Positions 34,397 to 44,875 of a stretch of DNA of 64,000 nucleotides are shown here, piece by piece; positions within the stretch are counted from its first letter, which is position 1; the number at the start of each line of letters is the position of its first letter. A program made the position numbers and the translations under genes. Source of the stretch: Pararhizobium sp. (lineage in GTDB: Bacteria > Pseudomonadota > Alphaproteobacteria > Rhizobiales > Rhizobiaceae); the NCBI GenBank assembly GCA_017794825.1, contig CP051237.1, forward strand, positions 3,368,501 to 3,432,500. The letters run 5' to 3'. The notes under the pieces were generated by a model. That model worked only from the letters and a program-made list of their open reading frames with translations, searched no databases and was not told the DNA's origin.

Positions 34397-35593
34397 TCAG
34401 TCCATCAGCGCTTCGACACCCGGCAGCGGTTTGCCTTCCATCCATTCCAGAAAGGCGCCGCCCGCCGTCGAGACATAGGTGAAGTCATCGGCGACATCCG
34501 CCGTGTTGAGCGCCGCGATCGTATCGCCGCCGCCGGCCACCGAGATCAGGAGACCCTGTTCCGTCTGTCCGCCGGCGAATTTGGCGACCGTGACCGTGGC
34601 GGTGTCGAAGGGCGGAATTTCGAAGGCGCCAAGCGGGCCGTTCCATACGAGGGTTTTCGCCTTGCCGATCCATTCGATGATCGCGGCGATCGAATCTGGG
34701 CCGATGTCGAGGATCATCGCGTCGGCCGGTATTGCGTCCACCTTGACCTGCTGCGTCTCGGCATGCGCCTTGAACTCGCGCGCGACGACGGCGTCCACCG
34801 GAAGCACGATCGCGCAGCCGGCGCCGGCCGCCTCGATCATGATCTGCTTGGCGGTGTCAGCCAGATCATGTTCGCACAGCGATTTCCCAACATCCGTGCC
34901 CCGGGCCGCCAGGAAGGTGTTCGCCATGCCGCCGCCGATGACAAGCGCATCGACCTTGTGCACGAGGTTCATCAGCAGGTCGAGCTTGGTCGAGACCTTG
35001 GCGCCGCCGACGATGGCGACGACAGGCCGGTCGGGGTCTCCCAGACCGTGTTCCAGGGCTTCGAGTTCCGCCTGCATGGTCCGTCCGGCATAGGCGGGAA
35101 GCAGATGCGCCAGCCCCTCCGTCGAGGCGTGCGCGCGATGCGCCGCTGAAAAGGCGTCATTGACGTAGATGTCGCCTTCCGCGGCCAGCGCCTTTGCGAA
35201 TTCCGGGTCGTTGGCTTCCTCGCCGGCGTGAAAGCGGACATTCTCCAGCAGCAACACGTCGCCATTGTTCATGTGCGACATCGCCCTGGCGACAGGCTCT
35301 CCGATGCAGTCCGGCGCGAAATGCACCCGGTGGTCGAGCACTTCCTCCACCTTGTCGGCGATCGGGGCGAGGGACATCGTCGCCTCCGGCTTGCCCCTGG
35401 GACGTCCGAAATGCGCAAGCAGGATGACCTTGGCGTTCTTCGACGCCAGTTCGAGGATGGTCGGCGCCACGCGTTCGATGCGCGTGGTGTCCGTCACCGC
35501 GCCGTCCTGAACCGGCACGTTCAGGTCCACGCGAACCAGCACGCGCTTGCCGGCGATGTCTTCGAGGTCGTCGAGGGTCTTGAATGCGGTCAT
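34397..35593 (-). CDS. pgk: Phosphoglycerate kinase
   Basis: 398 residues. Interconverts 1,3-bisphosphoglycerate and 3-phosphoglycerate. [17 protein letters not shown] at the start, [54 protein letters not shown], and the C-terminal GGGDTIAAL and [22 protein letters not shown]. Start at 35593, one base after the DUF1272 stop (TGACATG), so it is coupled to that gene. Confidence 0.97.
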   Translation of the reverse strand: MTAFKTLDDLEDIAGKRVLVRVDLNVPVQDGAVTDTTRIERVAPTILELASKNAKVILLAHFGRPRGKPEATMSLAPIADKVEEVLDHRVHFAPDCIGEPVARAMSHMNNGDVLLLENVRFHAGEEANDPEFAKALAAEGDIYVNDAFSAAHRAHASTEGLAHLLPAYAGRTMQAELEALEHGLGDPDRPVVAIVGGAKVSTKLDLLMNLVHKVDALVIGGGMANTFLAARGTDVGKSLCEHDLADTAKQIMIEAAGAGCAIVLPVDAVVAREFKAHAETQQVKVDAIPADAMILDIGPDSIAAIIEWIGKAKTLVWNGPLGAFEIPPFDTATVTVAKFAGGQTEQGLLISVAGGGDTIAALNTADVADDFTYVSTAGGAFLEWMEGKPLPGVEALMD

Positions 35594-35594
35594 G

Positions 35595-35903
35595 TCATCG
35601 CTCTTGGGGCGGGATTTTACGGACAGTCTCGATAAAAGCGGGAAGCAGGTCAATGTCCTGCTTCATGTGAACCCGTTGCGAAGAGGCCGGCTGGTTGCTC
35701 AGGCATGCGCCGGTCCGCCACGCCTTCGCAGGCCGGACCGGCCGGCGTTCGAAGCCGCCGCCGCAGTTCGGGCAAACGTTGGAGAGCACGGTGTCGACAC
35801 AGTCGGAACAGAACGTGCACTCGAAGCTGCAGATCATCGCTTCGGCGGAATCCGGCGGCAGATCGCGGTCGCAGTATTCGCAATTCGGCCTGATGGACAG
35901 CAT
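35595..35903 (-). CDS. DUF1272 cysteine-rich zinc-binding protein
   Basis: 102 residues: [35 protein letters not shown]. Seven to nine Cys in CxxC pairs form the DUF1272 treble-clef-like zinc site; the C-terminal part is variable. Function unknown. It sits inside the glycolytic block, 35 bases after gap and one base before pgk, and so is cotranscribed with both. Confidence 0.9.
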   Translation of the reverse strand: MLSIRPNCEYCDRDLPPDSAEAMICSFECTFCSDCVDTVLSNVCPNCGGGFERRPVRPAKAWRTGACLSNQPASSQRVHMKQDIDLLPAFIETVRKIPPQER

Positions 35904-35938
35904 CCGGATTCCTCCGAGCCGGTGTTGGTCTTCAGTGG

Positions 35939-36940
35939 CTAGATGAGCTTGCCCATGGCGACCGCCGTGTCCGACATGCGGTTCGAGAAGCCCCATTCAT
36001 TGTCGTACCAGGACAGGATGCGCACAAAGGTTCCGTCCATGACCTTGGTCTGGTCCATGTGGAAAATCGACGAATGCGGATTGTGGTTCATGTCGATCGA
36101 AACGAGCGGCTCTTCCGTAAAGGCGAGGATGCCCTTGAGCTCGCCGTTGGCGGCGGTCCGGATGGCGTCGTTGACTTCCTCCACGCTGGTCTGGCGTGAG
36201 GCGATGAAGTTGAAGTCGACGACCGAGACATTCGGCGTCGGAACGCGGATGGCGACGCCGTCGAGCTTGCCGTTGAGTTCCGGCAGGACGAGGCCGACGG
36301 CCTTCGCCGCGCCGGTCGATGTCGGGATCATCGACATGGCCGCGGCGCGCGCGCGGTACAAATCCTTGTGCATCGTGTCGAGCGTCGGCTGATCGCCCGT
36401 GTAGGAATGGATGGTCGTCATGAAGCCTTTTTCGATGCCGATGGCCTTGTTTAGCGTGTAGGCGACGGGCGCCAGGCAGTTCGTCGTGCAGGACGCATTC
36501 GAAACGACGAGATCGTCGGCAGTCAGCGCATCGGTGTTGACGCCGAAGACGATGGTCTTGTCGGCGCCGGAAGCCGGAGCCGAGACGAGAACGCGGCTCG
36601 ATCCGTTTTCGAGATGCATTGCCGCCTGTTCCCGCGAGGTGAAGATGCCGGTGCATTCCAGCGCGACGTCCACATCCCCCCAGGGCAATTCCTTGGGGTC
36701 GCGGATCGCGGTCACCTTGATAGGGCCCTTGCCGACATCGATGGTTTCCCCGTCAACCTTCACTTCCGCCGGAAAGCGGCCGTGTACGCTGTCATATCTC
36801 AACAGGTGCGCATTTGTTTCGACCGGTCCAAGGTCGTTGATGGCGATCACCTCGATATCGGTCCGGCCCGATTCGATAATGGCGCGCAGCACATTGCGGC
36901 CAATGCGGCCAAATCCGTTGATTGCGACTTTGACGGTCAT
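35939..36940 (-). CDS. gap: Glyceraldehyde-3-phosphate dehydrogenase, type I
   Basis: 333 residues. NAD-binding [14 protein letters not shown], active-site [12 protein letters not shown] (Cys about 151), catalytic His in [30 protein letters not shown], and [12 protein letters not shown] at the C-terminus. Start at 36940; a TTG just upstream is in frame but not needed. 55 bases downstream of tkt. Confidence 0.97.
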   Translation of the reverse strand: MTVKVAINGFGRIGRNVLRAIIESGRTDIEVIAINDLGPVETNAHLLRYDSVHGRFPAEVKVDGETIDVGKGPIKVTAIRDPKELPWGDVDVALECTGIFTSREQAAMHLENGSSRVLVSAPASGADKTIVFGVNTDALTADDLVVSNASCTTNCLAPVAYTLNKAIGIEKGFMTTIHSYTGDQPTLDTMHKDLYRARAAAMSMIPTSTGAAKAVGLVLPELNGKLDGVAIRVPTPNVSVVDFNFIASRQTSVEEVNDAIRTAANGELKGILAFTEEPLVSIDMNHNPHSSIFHMDQTKVMDGTFVRILSWYDNEWGFSNRMSDTAVAMGKLI

Positions 36941-36995
36941 CAATGGGTCTCCCGAGATATGCCCCTGTTTCTAAGGGGTGTTTGCAATATTAAAT

Positions 36996-38999
36996 TCAGC
37001 CGTCCTGTCCGGCCAGGCTTTCCAGCGTCGACAGGATGGTTTCGAACGCCGCCTGGGCGGTGATGCCGAAATGACTGTACAGGTCCTTGTAGGGCGCGGA
37101 CGCTCCGAAGCCCTTCATACCGACGAACAGGCCGTCATTGCCGATGAAACGGTCCCAGCCTTGCCTGATGCCGGCTTCGATCGCCACCTTGATCGGTGAA
37201 TCGCCAATGATGGCTTCCTTGTATTCTTCCGATTGTTCTTCGAAAAGCTCGAAGCTCGGAACGGAAACGACACGGGCGACATGACCGGCTGCCTCGAGCT
37301 TGGCGCGCACATCCAGGGCGATTTCGACTTCCGAGCCGGATGCGAAGATCGTGATGTCGGCGTCGCTCGCCGGCGCGAGATCATAGGCGCCAAAGGCGCA
37401 CATGTTCTCTTCTTCATATTCCATGCGAATGGTCGGAAGATCCTGACGGGTCAGCGCAAGCGCTGACGGCCGGTGTTCCGATTCCAGCGCCAGCTGCCAG
37501 CATTCCACGACTTCGGTCGCATCGGCGGGGCGGAAGGTGAGGAGATTTGGTATGGCGCGCAGCGCCGCCATGTGTTCGACTGGCTGGTGTGTGGGTCCGT
37601 CTTCACCCAAACCGATGGAATCATGCGTCAGAACGTGAATGACACGGATGCCCATCAGCGCCGCAAGCCGGATGGACGGGCGGCAGTAGTCCGAGAAAAT
37701 CAGAAAACCACCGCCATAGGGGATCAGGCCGCCATGCAGACTGATGCCGTTCATGGCTGCGGCCATGCCGTGTTCGCGCACGCCGTAGTGCAGATAGCGG
37801 CCGGAGAAATCATCAGGCGTGATGACGCCCATGTTTTCTGTCTTGGTATTGTTGGATCCGGTCAGGTCCGCGGATCCGCCGATGGTTTCCGGAATCGCCG
37901 CGTTGATCACGCCGAGCGCGACTTCGGATGATTTGCGGGTCGCCATGGCCGGTTTTTCGCGTGCGATCTTCTTCTTGTGCGCGTCGATCGCGGAATCGAA
38001 ACCGCCCGGAAGGCCGCCGCTCATTCGGCGTTCGAAAATCGTCCGGGACTGAGTTTCCGTTGCGGCGAGCCGCTCTTGCCAGGCTTTGCGCTCTTTCGTC
38101 GACCGCAAACCGGCGAGCCGCCACATGTCGACAATGTCGGAGGGAATCTCGAAGGGCGCTTCCGACCAGCCGAGCGCCTTGCGCGTTTCCGCGATTTCCT
38201 TGTCGCCGAGCGGCGAGCCGTGCGCCTTTGCCGTTCCGGCCTTGGTCGGCGCTCCGAATCCGATGACCGTCTTGCAGGCGATCATCGTCGGCTTGTCCGA
38301 TTTGCGCGCGCTCTCGATAGCAGCGGCTATGGCGTCCGTATCGTGACCATCAATGGAGATCGTGTTCCAGTTTGCGGCCTCGAAGCGGGCGACCTGATCG
38401 GTGGAGTCGGTGAGGTTGACGGGACCGTCGATGGAAATGCCGTTGTCGTCCCAGAAGACGATCAGCTTGTTGAGCTTGAGGTGACCCGCCAGCGAAATCG
38501 CTTCGTGGCTGATGCCTTCCATCAGGCAGCCGTCGCCGGCAAGCACATAGGTGTGGTGGTCGACCAGCCCGTTTCCGAATTCGTCATTGAGCTTGCGTTC
38601 GGCGATCGCCATGCCGACGGCGTTCGCCAGGCCCTGGCCAAGCGGACCGGTGGTGGTTTCGATGCCTGCGGCGTGGCCGTATTCCGGATGACCCGCCGTG
38701 TTCGATCCAAGCTGACGGAAATTCTTGATTTCCTCCAGATTGATGTCCTCGTATCCCAGCAGATAGAGCAGCGAGTAGAGCAGCATCGAACCGTGTCCGG
38801 CGGACAGGACGAATCGGTCGCGGTCCGGCCAATCGGGCACTTTCGGATCAAATTTCATGAAACGCGTAAACAACACCGTGGCTATGTCGGCTGCGCCCAT
38901 CGGCAGCCCGGGGTGACCAGATTTTGCCTTTTCGACGGCGTCCATCGACAGAAAGCGGATCGCATTGGCCATCCGGTCGTGTTTTTCGCGTGGGATCAT
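36996..38999 (-). CDS. tkt: Transketolase
   Basis: 667 residues, full length. ThDP-dependent transfer of two-carbon units in the pentose phosphate and Calvin cycles. [37 protein letters not shown], ThDP motif [13 protein letters not shown]...[41 protein letters not shown]. First gene of tkt-gap-DUF1272-pgk(-fba) on the minus strand. The ATG at 38999 has only a weak GAG upstream. Confidence 0.97.
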   Translation of the reverse strand: MIPREKHDRMANAIRFLSMDAVEKAKSGHPGLPMGAADIATVLFTRFMKFDPKVPDWPDRDRFVLSAGHGSMLLYSLLYLLGYEDINLEEIKNFRQLGSNTAGHPEYGHAAGIETTTGPLGQGLANAVGMAIAERKLNDEFGNGLVDHHTYVLAGDGCLMEGISHEAISLAGHLKLNKLIVFWDDNGISIDGPVNLTDSTDQVARFEAANWNTISIDGHDTDAIAAAIESARKSDKPTMIACKTVIGFGAPTKAGTAKAHGSPLGDKEIAETRKALGWSEAPFEIPSDIVDMWRLAGLRSTKERKAWQERLAATETQSRTIFERRMSGGLPGGFDSAIDAHKKKIAREKPAMATRKSSEVALGVINAAIPETIGGSADLTGSNNTKTENMGVITPDDFSGRYLHYGVREHGMAAAMNGISLHGGLIPYGGGFLIFSDYCRPSIRLAALMGIRVIHVLTHDSIGLGEDGPTHQPVEHMAALRAIPNLLTFRPADATEVVECWQLALESEHRPSALALTRQDLPTIRMEYEEENMCAFGAYDLAPASDADITIFASGSEVEIALDVRAKLEAAGHVARVVSVPSFELFEEQSEEYKEAIIGDSPIKVAIEAGIRQGWDRFIGNDGLFVGMKGFGASAPYKDLYSHFGITAQAAFETILSTLESLAGQDG

Positions 39000-39404
39000 G
39001 ACAACTCGGCTATTACAGTTATTTCAGGCAGGCTCGTCATCGGAACGGTCGGCGATCAGAATCCGCTGTTTTGCGTGGTCGAATTTCTGAACCCCCACAG
39101 CCCGTAAAGCAGGTGACACATAGCAGGTGCAATCGAGGAGTCAACAAAGGCCGACCACATAATCCACGCCGCCGAAACCCTTGCGACGCGGGGTTGACGC
39201 GCACCCCACAGGGCAGGGAATCATGCGGAATGCGCCGCGCCCGGACGAAGTCGCGAACCGCCTTCGCTTCAGGGTTCAAATCAAAATCATGTGCACCGAC
39301 GCCGCAAGAGCGTTGACGGTTGCTTGCGACATTGCTTAATCTCCATGCGGTAAGTGCCCGATAACATGGTGATTCGGGCACCTGCCAGCACGGGGCAATG
39401 TGTT
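39000..39404. other. Divergent intergenic region between tkt and DUF4164-zapA
   Basis: About 405 bases. Close to the right end is a promoter for the zapA operon (39313-39341). A minus-strand open frame (39037-39381) includes GAHDFDLNPEAKAVRDFVRARRIPHD, which looks protein-like, but it has no ribosome site, ends in a Cys-rich low-quality tail and would leave no room for tkt signals; I do not call it a gene. Confidence 0.5.
39313..39341 (+). promoter_or_regulatory. Sigma-70-type promoter of DUF4164-zapA
   Basis: TTGACG, 17-base spacer, TTAATC, 64 bases before the DUF4164 start. Good match to rhizobial housekeeping promoters. Confidence 0.55.
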
Positions 39405-39677
39405 ATGCCGGGCGCGAAAACAGCAAAAACAGCTCTCGATGAACTGACCAAGGTCCTCACGCGGCTTGAGAACGCGGTGGACGGGCACGTCGAAAAACGC
39501 CGCGACGCGGCCGACGCGGACGAGGAAGTCCAGCGCCTCAACGCGGATCGATCGCGACTGGCCCAGGAACTCGATCATTCGGAAGATCGCGCGACGCGGC
39601 TTCAGGAAGCAAATCGCGAGGTGTCGCGTCGCCTCGTCACGGCGATGGAAACCATTCGCGCCGTCATCGATCGGTAG
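39405..39677 (+). CDS. DUF4164 coiled-coil protein
   Basis: 90 residues, nearly all coiled coil: ALDELTKVLTRLENAVDGHVEKRRDA, EVQRLNADRSRLAQELDHSEDRATRLQEANREVSRRLVTAMETIR. This is the DUF4164 family, found beside zapA across Rhizobiales and plausibly a partner in the early division ring, as in ZapA-ZauP pairs of Alphaproteobacteria. Five bases separate it from zapA. Start chosen at MPGAKTAK for family fit. Confidence 0.85.
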   Translation: MPGAKTAKTALDELTKVLTRLENAVDGHVEKRRDAADADEEVQRLNADRSRLAQELDHSEDRATRLQEANREVSRRLVTAMETIRAVIDR

Positions 39678-39682
39678 GATTC

Positions 39683-40042
39683 ATGGCTGAAGTAAGTGTA
39701 AATATTGACGGCAAGGCCTACAGAATGGCCTGCGAAGCTGGCCAGGAAGACCATCTTACCGAACTTGCGAACCGGTTCGACCGCTATGTCGGCCATCTCA
39801 AGGGGCAGTTTGGCGAAATTGGCGATCTCCGGTTGACGGTAATGGCCGGCATCCTGGTCATGGACGAGCTTTCGGAAGCGCAACGCAGGCTGGATGGGCT
39901 GGAAAACGAGATGGGCAGCCTGAAAAAAACCCGTGATGCGGCGCTGACCCAGGCGGACAAGACCGAATCGGCGCTGGTCGCAGCGGTCGACGACGTCACC
40001 GAACAGGTCGAGCGCATTGCGATCAAGCTCGAGCAGGCCTGA
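39683..40042 (+). CDS. zapA: Cell division protein ZapA
   Basis: 119 residues. N-terminal ZapA globular part AEVSVNIDGKAYRMACEAGQEDHLTELANRFDRYV, then a coiled coil to the C-terminus. Cross-links FtsZ protofilaments at midcell. Cotranscribed with the DUF4164 gene. 6S RNA follows. Confidence 0.93.
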   Translation: MAEVSVNIDGKAYRMACEAGQEDHLTELANRFDRYVGHLKGQFGEIGDLRLTVMAGILVMDELSEAQRRLDGLENEMGSLKKTRDAALTQADKTESALVAAVDDVTEQVERIAIKLEQA

Positions 40043-40110
40043 CGCGTCTGCGACAAAATTCAGCCGTTCGGACGCTTCCATTCGACAAATGCAAAGACTA
40101 TATTCGGTTT

Positions 40111-40262
40111 GCGATCTGCGCTTCCCGACAGGACACACAATCCCCGGGGCCTTACTCGATCCTAAGGGAGCTGTCCCTGTTTAGACCCGTGGGTTTTTAC
40201 ACACGGCGCCCACCTACATTGTAGGTTCCCGGGATCGTAAATCGTCCATCGGTCGTCGTGGA
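40111..40262 (+). ncRNA. ssrS: 6S RNA
   Basis: Located between zapA and the 5-formyl-THF cyclo-ligase gene, the standard 6S position in Alphaproteobacteria. A -10-like TATATT (40099-40104) precedes it. The transcript has long self-complementary arms and an internal GGGGCC...GATCCTAAGGGAGCTGTCCC-type stem typical of rhizobial 6S. It binds sigma-70 RNA polymerase and represses transcription in stationary phase. Ends are approximate. Confidence 0.75.
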
Positions 40263-40306
40263 TCGCCGCTTCGTCCTCACCGCCGCCTGTCCCGGACTTT
40301 TCCCCT

Positions 40307-40891
40307 ATGACGCCTACGTTATCCAAAGCCGAGATTCGCAACACGGCTTTGCTGTCGCGCGATGCGACGGACCCGGAAGCGCGAATCGAAGCAAGCCTTG
40401 CGATTGCCGACTGCGGCGCGGATTCGATCGACATTCAACCGGGAGAAATCGTGTCCGGCTTCTGGCCGATCCGCTCCGAAGTGGATGTCCGCCCGCTCAT
40501 GTTCCGGCTGATGGAGAAAGGCGCCCGTTTGTGCCTTCCTGTCGTGATGGATCGCGCCACGATCCTCTTTCGCGAACTCGTGCGCGGCGCGCCGATGGTC
40601 GATACCGGTTTCGGCACGGCCGGCCCCGGCGATGAGGCGGAAGTCCTAGATCCCGACCTGATGCTGGTGCCGCTGGCTGCGTTTGATTCGACCGGAAACC
40701 GGATCGGCTATGGCGCGGGACACTATGACAGGGCCATTGCCAGACTGCGCGACAGGGGTAAGATGCCACGGTTGATCGGCGTTGCGCTGGATGTCCAGCA
40801 AGTCGAAACCGTCCCCGCGGAAGATCATGATGTTCCGCTGCCGGCTATATTAACGGAAAGCGGCATGCGCTGTTTTTCCGTCCAAGACTGA
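40307..40891 (+). CDS. 5-formyltetrahydrofolate cyclo-ligase
   Basis: 194 residues. Converts 5-formyl-THF to 5,10-methenyl-THF with ATP. Substrate/ATP signatures: SGFWPIRSEVDVRPLM, LCLPVVMDRATILFREL, DLMLVPLAAFDSTGNRIGYGAGHYDRAI. Forms the normal 6S-linked gene pair. Metallophosphoesterase gene follows after 15 bases. Confidence 0.94.
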   Translation: MTPTLSKAEIRNTALLSRDATDPEARIEASLAIADCGADSIDIQPGEIVSGFWPIRSEVDVRPLMFRLMEKGARLCLPVVMDRATILFRELVRGAPMVDTGFGTAGPGDEAEVLDPDLMLVPLAAFDSTGNRIGYGAGHYDRAIARLRDRGKMPRLIGVALDVQQVETVPAEDHDVPLPAILTESGMRCFSVQD

Positions 40892-40906
40892 TACGGGTGT
40901 TATTGA

Positions 40907-41728
40907 ATGCGTTTGCTATTTCTGGGGGATATGGTCGGCCGCAACGGGCGCAACGCGGTCTGGAAAAAACTGCCGATGCTGATCGAGGAATACAGCTTCG
41001 ATTTTGTCGTCGTGAATGGCGAGAACGCCGCCGGTGGTTTCGGGATCACCGAGGAAATCTATCTGAGAACCATCGAGGCCGGCGCCGATGTGGTGACCAC
41101 CGGCAATCATGTCTGGGACCAGCGCGAAGCCCTCATCTTCTGCGACAATCATGAGCGCTTTTTGCGACCGGCAAATTTTCCGGCGGGCACGCCGGGACGC
41201 GGCTCCGGGCTCTATTCGGCAAAAAACGGCGCGCGGGTGCTGGTTTCCAACATCATGGGCCGGGTTTTCATGCATCCGGATCTCGATGATCCGTTTCAGG
41301 CCGCCGAAAACGAACTGGCGGCCTGTCCGCTTGGCGAGCAGGCGGATGCGGTCATCTTCGATTTCCACGCCGAGGCGACAAGCGAAAAACAGTGTTTCGG
41401 TCATTTTGTGGATGGTCGCGCGAGCCTTGTCGTCGGCACCCACACGCATATCCCGACGGCGGATTACCAGATTCTCAACGGCGGCACCGCCTATATCAGC
41501 GATGTGGGCATGTGCGGGGATTACGATTCGTCGATTGGGATGGACAAGGAAGAACCGCTGCAGCGTTTCATCAACAAGATCCCAAAGGGCCGCTTCGAGG
41601 TTGCTGACGGCCCGGTGACGGTGTGCGGCGTGGCTGTGCAGATATCCGATCGCACGGGTCTGGCCGAATCCATTTCGCCCTTGCGCATCGGGGCGCGGCT
41701 TCAGGAAGCGCTGCCCGCTTTCGAATAG
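40907..41728 (+). CDS. ymdB: YmdB-like metallophosphoesterase
   Basis: 273 residues, the TIGR00282 family size. Metal-binding motifs LFLGDMVGRNGR, VNGENAAGGFGI, TTGNHVWDQ, FDFHAEATSEKQ and VGTHTHIPTAD. Related B. subtilis YmdB is a dinuclear metal phosphodiesterase acting on 2',3'-cyclic nucleotides. Cotranscribed with the cyclo-ligase gene by spacing. Confidence 0.93.
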   Translation: MRLLFLGDMVGRNGRNAVWKKLPMLIEEYSFDFVVVNGENAAGGFGITEEIYLRTIEAGADVVTTGNHVWDQREALIFCDNHERFLRPANFPAGTPGRGSGLYSAKNGARVLVSNIMGRVFMHPDLDDPFQAAENELAACPLGEQADAVIFDFHAEATSEKQCFGHFVDGRASLVVGTHTHIPTADYQILNGGTAYISDVGMCGDYDSSIGMDKEEPLQRFINKIPKGRFEVADGPVTVCGVAVQISDRTGLAESISPLRIGARLQEALPAFE

Positions 41729-41752
41729 GAATACGGGGGCGCCAGACCGGTT

Positions 41753-42604
41753 CTACACTCCATTCAGGACAATGATCGTCGGTTGGTCGGGCAGTGTGCG
41801 CAGACTGAGCGTCAGGTTGTCCGAATTGCGGAACTCGTGGGCGAAATCCGCGCCGAACAGGTTCAGAAACGATCCGATAGATGATCCGCGTCGGTGCATT
41901 GGCAGAATCACCGACGCCCTCAGCCGCTTGACGATCTCGCTCATGCTTTCGTGACCGATGGTCAGGCCCCCGTCGACCGGCACCATGACGACATCGAGCC
42001 GGCCGATCGCGGCGATGTGGCTGTCGTCAAGTTCATGATGCAGGTGCCCGAGATGGCCGATGCAGAGCCCTGCGACCTCGAATATGAAGATCGAGTTTCC
42101 GTCTTTTTCGAACCCGGAAAAGGCCGACCTGATATCGGTGGTCACATTGCGCACATAGGCGTCGCCGACCACCAGATTGTGTTTGATCGGGCCGTCGCCC
42201 TCGGGGTTCCATCCGGTCAGCACATACTCGATGGCGGGGTCGGGGCTGGCCGTCCAGTGACTGGAATGCGCCTTGTTCATCGTCGCGACGGACGGGGGAT
42301 CGCGGAAGCCGATATATCCGTTGTAGTCGGTGGCGATGGTGGTGCCTCCGGCGGTCTCCACAAAATAGGTGGAATGCGTCACATAGGTGAAGCGCACATG
42401 GTTTCTTTCCACCGGCTCGCCGTTGACCGGCTGCGCCTGCGGGCGGATTTGCCGGTCGGCGATCGCCTGACAGATGGAGACCGCGCGCGGCGCTTCGTCG
42501 GCGCTGCCCTGGATCTGCAGCGGTCGTGTGCTCATCCCGCTTGTGAAGAGAAAAACCGCTATGACGGCCAGCATCTGGCCCGAGCTGCGCATGAAATTCG
42601 TCAT
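41753..42604 (-). CDS. Exported MBL-fold metallo-hydrolase-like protein
   Basis: 283 residues. N-terminal hydrophobic segment/signal (SSGQMLAVIAVFLFTSGMS), then an MBL-like fold related to UlaG/YcbL-type proteins: RFTYVTHSTYFVETAGGTTIATDYNGYIG, HSSHWTASPDP, AGLCIGHLGHLHHELDDS, DVVMVPVDGG, VILPMHRRGS. Some His positions of the classical HxHxDH are rearranged (GHLGHLHH), so activity is likely but not certain. AGGG lies just before the chosen ATG. Divergent from yebC. Confidence 0.82.
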   Translation of the reverse strand: MTNFMRSSGQMLAVIAVFLFTSGMSTRPLQIQGSADEAPRAVSICQAIADRQIRPQAQPVNGEPVERNHVRFTYVTHSTYFVETAGGTTIATDYNGYIGFRDPPSVATMNKAHSSHWTASPDPAIEYVLTGWNPEGDGPIKHNLVVGDAYVRNVTTDIRSAFSGFEKDGNSIFIFEVAGLCIGHLGHLHHELDDSHIAAIGRLDVVMVPVDGGLTIGHESMSEIVKRLRASVILPMHRRGSSIGSFLNLFGADFAHEFRNSDNLTLSLRTLPDQPTIIVLNGV

Positions 42605-42813
42605 GGTCCCTGCCCCGTCTGATCGATCCCGTGCATGGAAGAATAGGTGAGTATGCGCCGCAGTCCATAGGGGATGACGCTGTTTTGATAAAAGGAGTTC
42701 GCGGAGGCGCGCATTGAGGGAATGTGAAGCGCGAAAGCGGGACCTTCTGGACGGCATCTGCGTCTTTGCATATAAGGCGGCAAATTTCACAATAAGACTC
42801 TGGACGGAGCGCC

Positions 42814-43563
42814 ATGGCAGGCCATTCCAAATTCAAGAACATCATGCATCGCAAGGGACGTCAGGACGCCCAGCGCTCGAAGCTGTTCTCCAAGCTTTCC
42901 AAGGAGATCACCGTCGCCGCCAAAATGGGTGGGGCGGATATCGAGGGCAATCCGCGACTGCGTCTGGCGGTGCAGAACGCCAAGGGCCAGTCGATGCCCA
43001 AGGACAATATCCAGCGTGCGATCAACAAGGGCGCCGGCGGCGACAGCGAGGACTACGAGGAAATCCGTTACGAGGGCTACGGTCCGGGCGGCATCGCCGT
43101 CATCGTGGAGGTGCTGACCGACAATCGCAATCGCTCGGCCTCAAACGTGCGCGCCTGCTTTACGAAGAACGGCGGAACGCTCGGCGAAACGGGATCGGTC
43201 GCCTTCATGTTCGATCGCGTGGGCGAAATCGTGTACAAGCCGGACGCAGGAGACGAGGACGCGATCATGGAAGCGGCGATCGAGGCGGGCGCCGCGGATG
43301 TGCAGTCCGGACCCGACGGCCACGTCATCATCTGCGCCTTCGAGGATATCGGCGATGTGTCGACGGCTCTTGAGGAGACGCTTGGCGAAGCCGAATCCGT
43401 CAAGCCCGTGTGGAAGCCGCAGACGGAAACCGAGGTCGACGAGGACAAGGCGGGTACATTGATGAAGCTGATCGATGCGCTTGAAGATGATGACGACGTG
43501 CAGAACGTCTACGCCAATTTCGACATTTCCGACGATGTGATGTCGAAGCTGGCGACGGCCTGA
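42814..43563 (+). CDS. yebC: YebC/PmpR family regulator
   Basis: 249 residues, full length: [39 protein letters not shown] at the start, [28 protein letters not shown] in the middle. Widely conserved; recent work links the family to translation at polyproline stalls as well as transcription. Directly upstream of ruvCAB, as usual, but a terminator separates them. Confidence 0.95.
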   Translation: MAGHSKFKNIMHRKGRQDAQRSKLFSKLSKEITVAAKMGGADIEGNPRLRLAVQNAKGQSMPKDNIQRAINKGAGGDSEDYEEIRYEGYGPGGIAVIVEVLTDNRNRSASNVRACFTKNGGTLGETGSVAFMFDRVGEIVYKPDAGDEDAIMEAAIEAGAADVQSGPDGHVIICAFEDIGDVSTALEETLGEAESVKPVWKPQTETEVDEDKAGTLMKLIDALEDDDDVQNVYANFDISDDVMSKLATA

Positions 43564-43590
43564 TTTTCCATCATTCGCAGCGTTGTTCTT

Positions 43591-43622
43591 AACCCGGGTC
43601 GGTGTGCTGATCCGGGTTTTTA
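43591..43622 (+). terminator. Rho-independent terminator of yebC
   Basis: AACCCGG, loop, CCGGGTT with T-rich 3' side, 28 bases after the yebC stop. Confidence 0.88.
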
Positions 43623-43705
43623 TTGTTGGTATTTACGAAATGTTTTTGTTTTGTTCGCTTCTGTGTGCCATAGCTGAAAATGAAGAACGGGCTTGAAGAG
43701 AGGTC

Positions 43706-44224
43706 ATGGCGCAACAGGATACCTGTCGAATCATCGGAATTGATCCCGGCTTGAGGCGCACCGGCTGGGGCGTGGTCGAAAGTCTGGGCAACGGGTTGCG
43801 GTTCGTGGCGTCCGGCACCGTGCGTTCCGACGGGACTCTGGATCTGGCGTCGCGTCTGTGCCAGTTGCACGAGGGGCTGACTGAGGTGCTTCATGCATAT
43901 CGTCCCGATGAAGCGGCGGTGGAGGCGACCTTCGTCAACAAGGACGCGTCCGCCACGCTCAAGCTCGGGCAGGCGCGTGGCGTGGCCCTGCTGGTGCCCG
44001 GGCTCGCGGGGCTCAAAGTGTCCGAATATGCTCCGAATGCGGTCAAGAAGTCGGTGATCGGCGTCGGGCATGGCGACAAGAAGCAGATTCACATGATGGT
44101 GCGGGTTCTGATGCCGCGCGCCGAGTTCGACACCGACGACGCCGCCGACGCGCTCGCCATCGCCATTTGTCACGCCCATAACCGGAAGGGCGCGGAGTTG
44201 CGGATGCGGATCGCCGCCGGCTGA
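43706..44224 (+). CDS. ruvC: Holliday junction resolvase RuvC
   Basis: 172 residues. Endonuclease cutting Holliday junctions. RNase H-like acidic residues: Asp13 in [14 protein letters not shown], Glu in [11 protein letters not shown], Asp pair in [17 protein letters not shown]. First of ruvCAB; 13 bases before ruvA. Confidence 0.96.
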   Translation: MAQQDTCRIIGIDPGLRRTGWGVVESLGNGLRFVASGTVRSDGTLDLASRLCQLHEGLTEVLHAYRPDEAAVEATFVNKDASATLKLGQARGVALLVPGLAGLKVSEYAPNAVKKSVIGVGHGDKKQIHMMVRVLMPRAEFDTDDAADALAIAICHAHNRKGAELRMRIAAG

Positions 44225-44237
44225 CGAAAGAAGACCA

Positions 44238-44855
44238 ATGATCGGAAAGCTCAAGGGTACAATCGAGGAAATCGGCGAGGACCATGTTCTCATCGACGTC
44301 CACGGCGTTTGCTACGTCGTCTTCTGTTCGTCGCAGACGCTGGCCGGGCTTGGCTCCGCCGGCGAGGCCGTGACCCTGCAGATCGAGACATTCGTGCGCG
44401 AGGACCAGCTGAAACTTTACGGTTTCGCCGCTGCGGCGGAGCGCGAATGGTTCCGGTTGCTGCAAAGCGTGCAGGGCGTCGGGGCCAAGGTTGCGCTTGC
44501 CGTTCTGTCCACCCTGTCGGCGCCGGATCTGGCCAATGCGGTCGCGCTGCAGGACAAGGCGATGGTGGCCCGGGCGCCAGGCATCGGACCCAAGGTTGCG
44601 CAACGCATCGTCACCGAACTGAAGAACAAGGCGCCGGCCTTTTCAGGCGACGCCGGCATGGCCATGGGCCTGAAACGGCAGATCGGCGACGGCGTGGCCA
44701 GCGGTCCGGTCAGCGACGCGGTTTCGGCGCTTGCAAATCTCGGCTATTCGAGAGATCAGGCGGCTTCGGCCGTTGCGGCGGCGCTCAAGAACGCCGGCGA
44801 AAAGGCGGATTCAGCTGCTCTCATCAGGCTTGGCTTGCGGGAGTTGGCGCAGTGA
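44238..44855 (+). CDS. ruvA: Holliday junction branch migration protein RuvA
   Basis: 205 residues. Tetramer that binds the junction and loads RuvB. N-terminal OB fold [26 protein letters not shown], two HhH motifs ([34 protein letters not shown]), C-terminal three-helix domain that contacts RuvB ([22 protein letters not shown]). Confidence 0.96.
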   Translation: MIGKLKGTIEEIGEDHVLIDVHGVCYVVFCSSQTLAGLGSAGEAVTLQIETFVREDQLKLYGFAAAAEREWFRLLQSVQGVGAKVALAVLSTLSAPDLANAVALQDKAMVARAPGIGPKVAQRIVTELKNKAPAFSGDAGMAMGLKRQIGDGVASGPVSDAVSALANLGYSRDQAASAVAAALKNAGEKADSAALIRLGLRELAQ

Positions 44856-44875
44856 CGGGACATTTGGACTGAGCC

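Noticed and set aside
39037..39381. 114-codon minus-strand ORF between tkt and zapA
   Set aside because: Middle looks protein-like but start and end do not, and it has no ribosome site.
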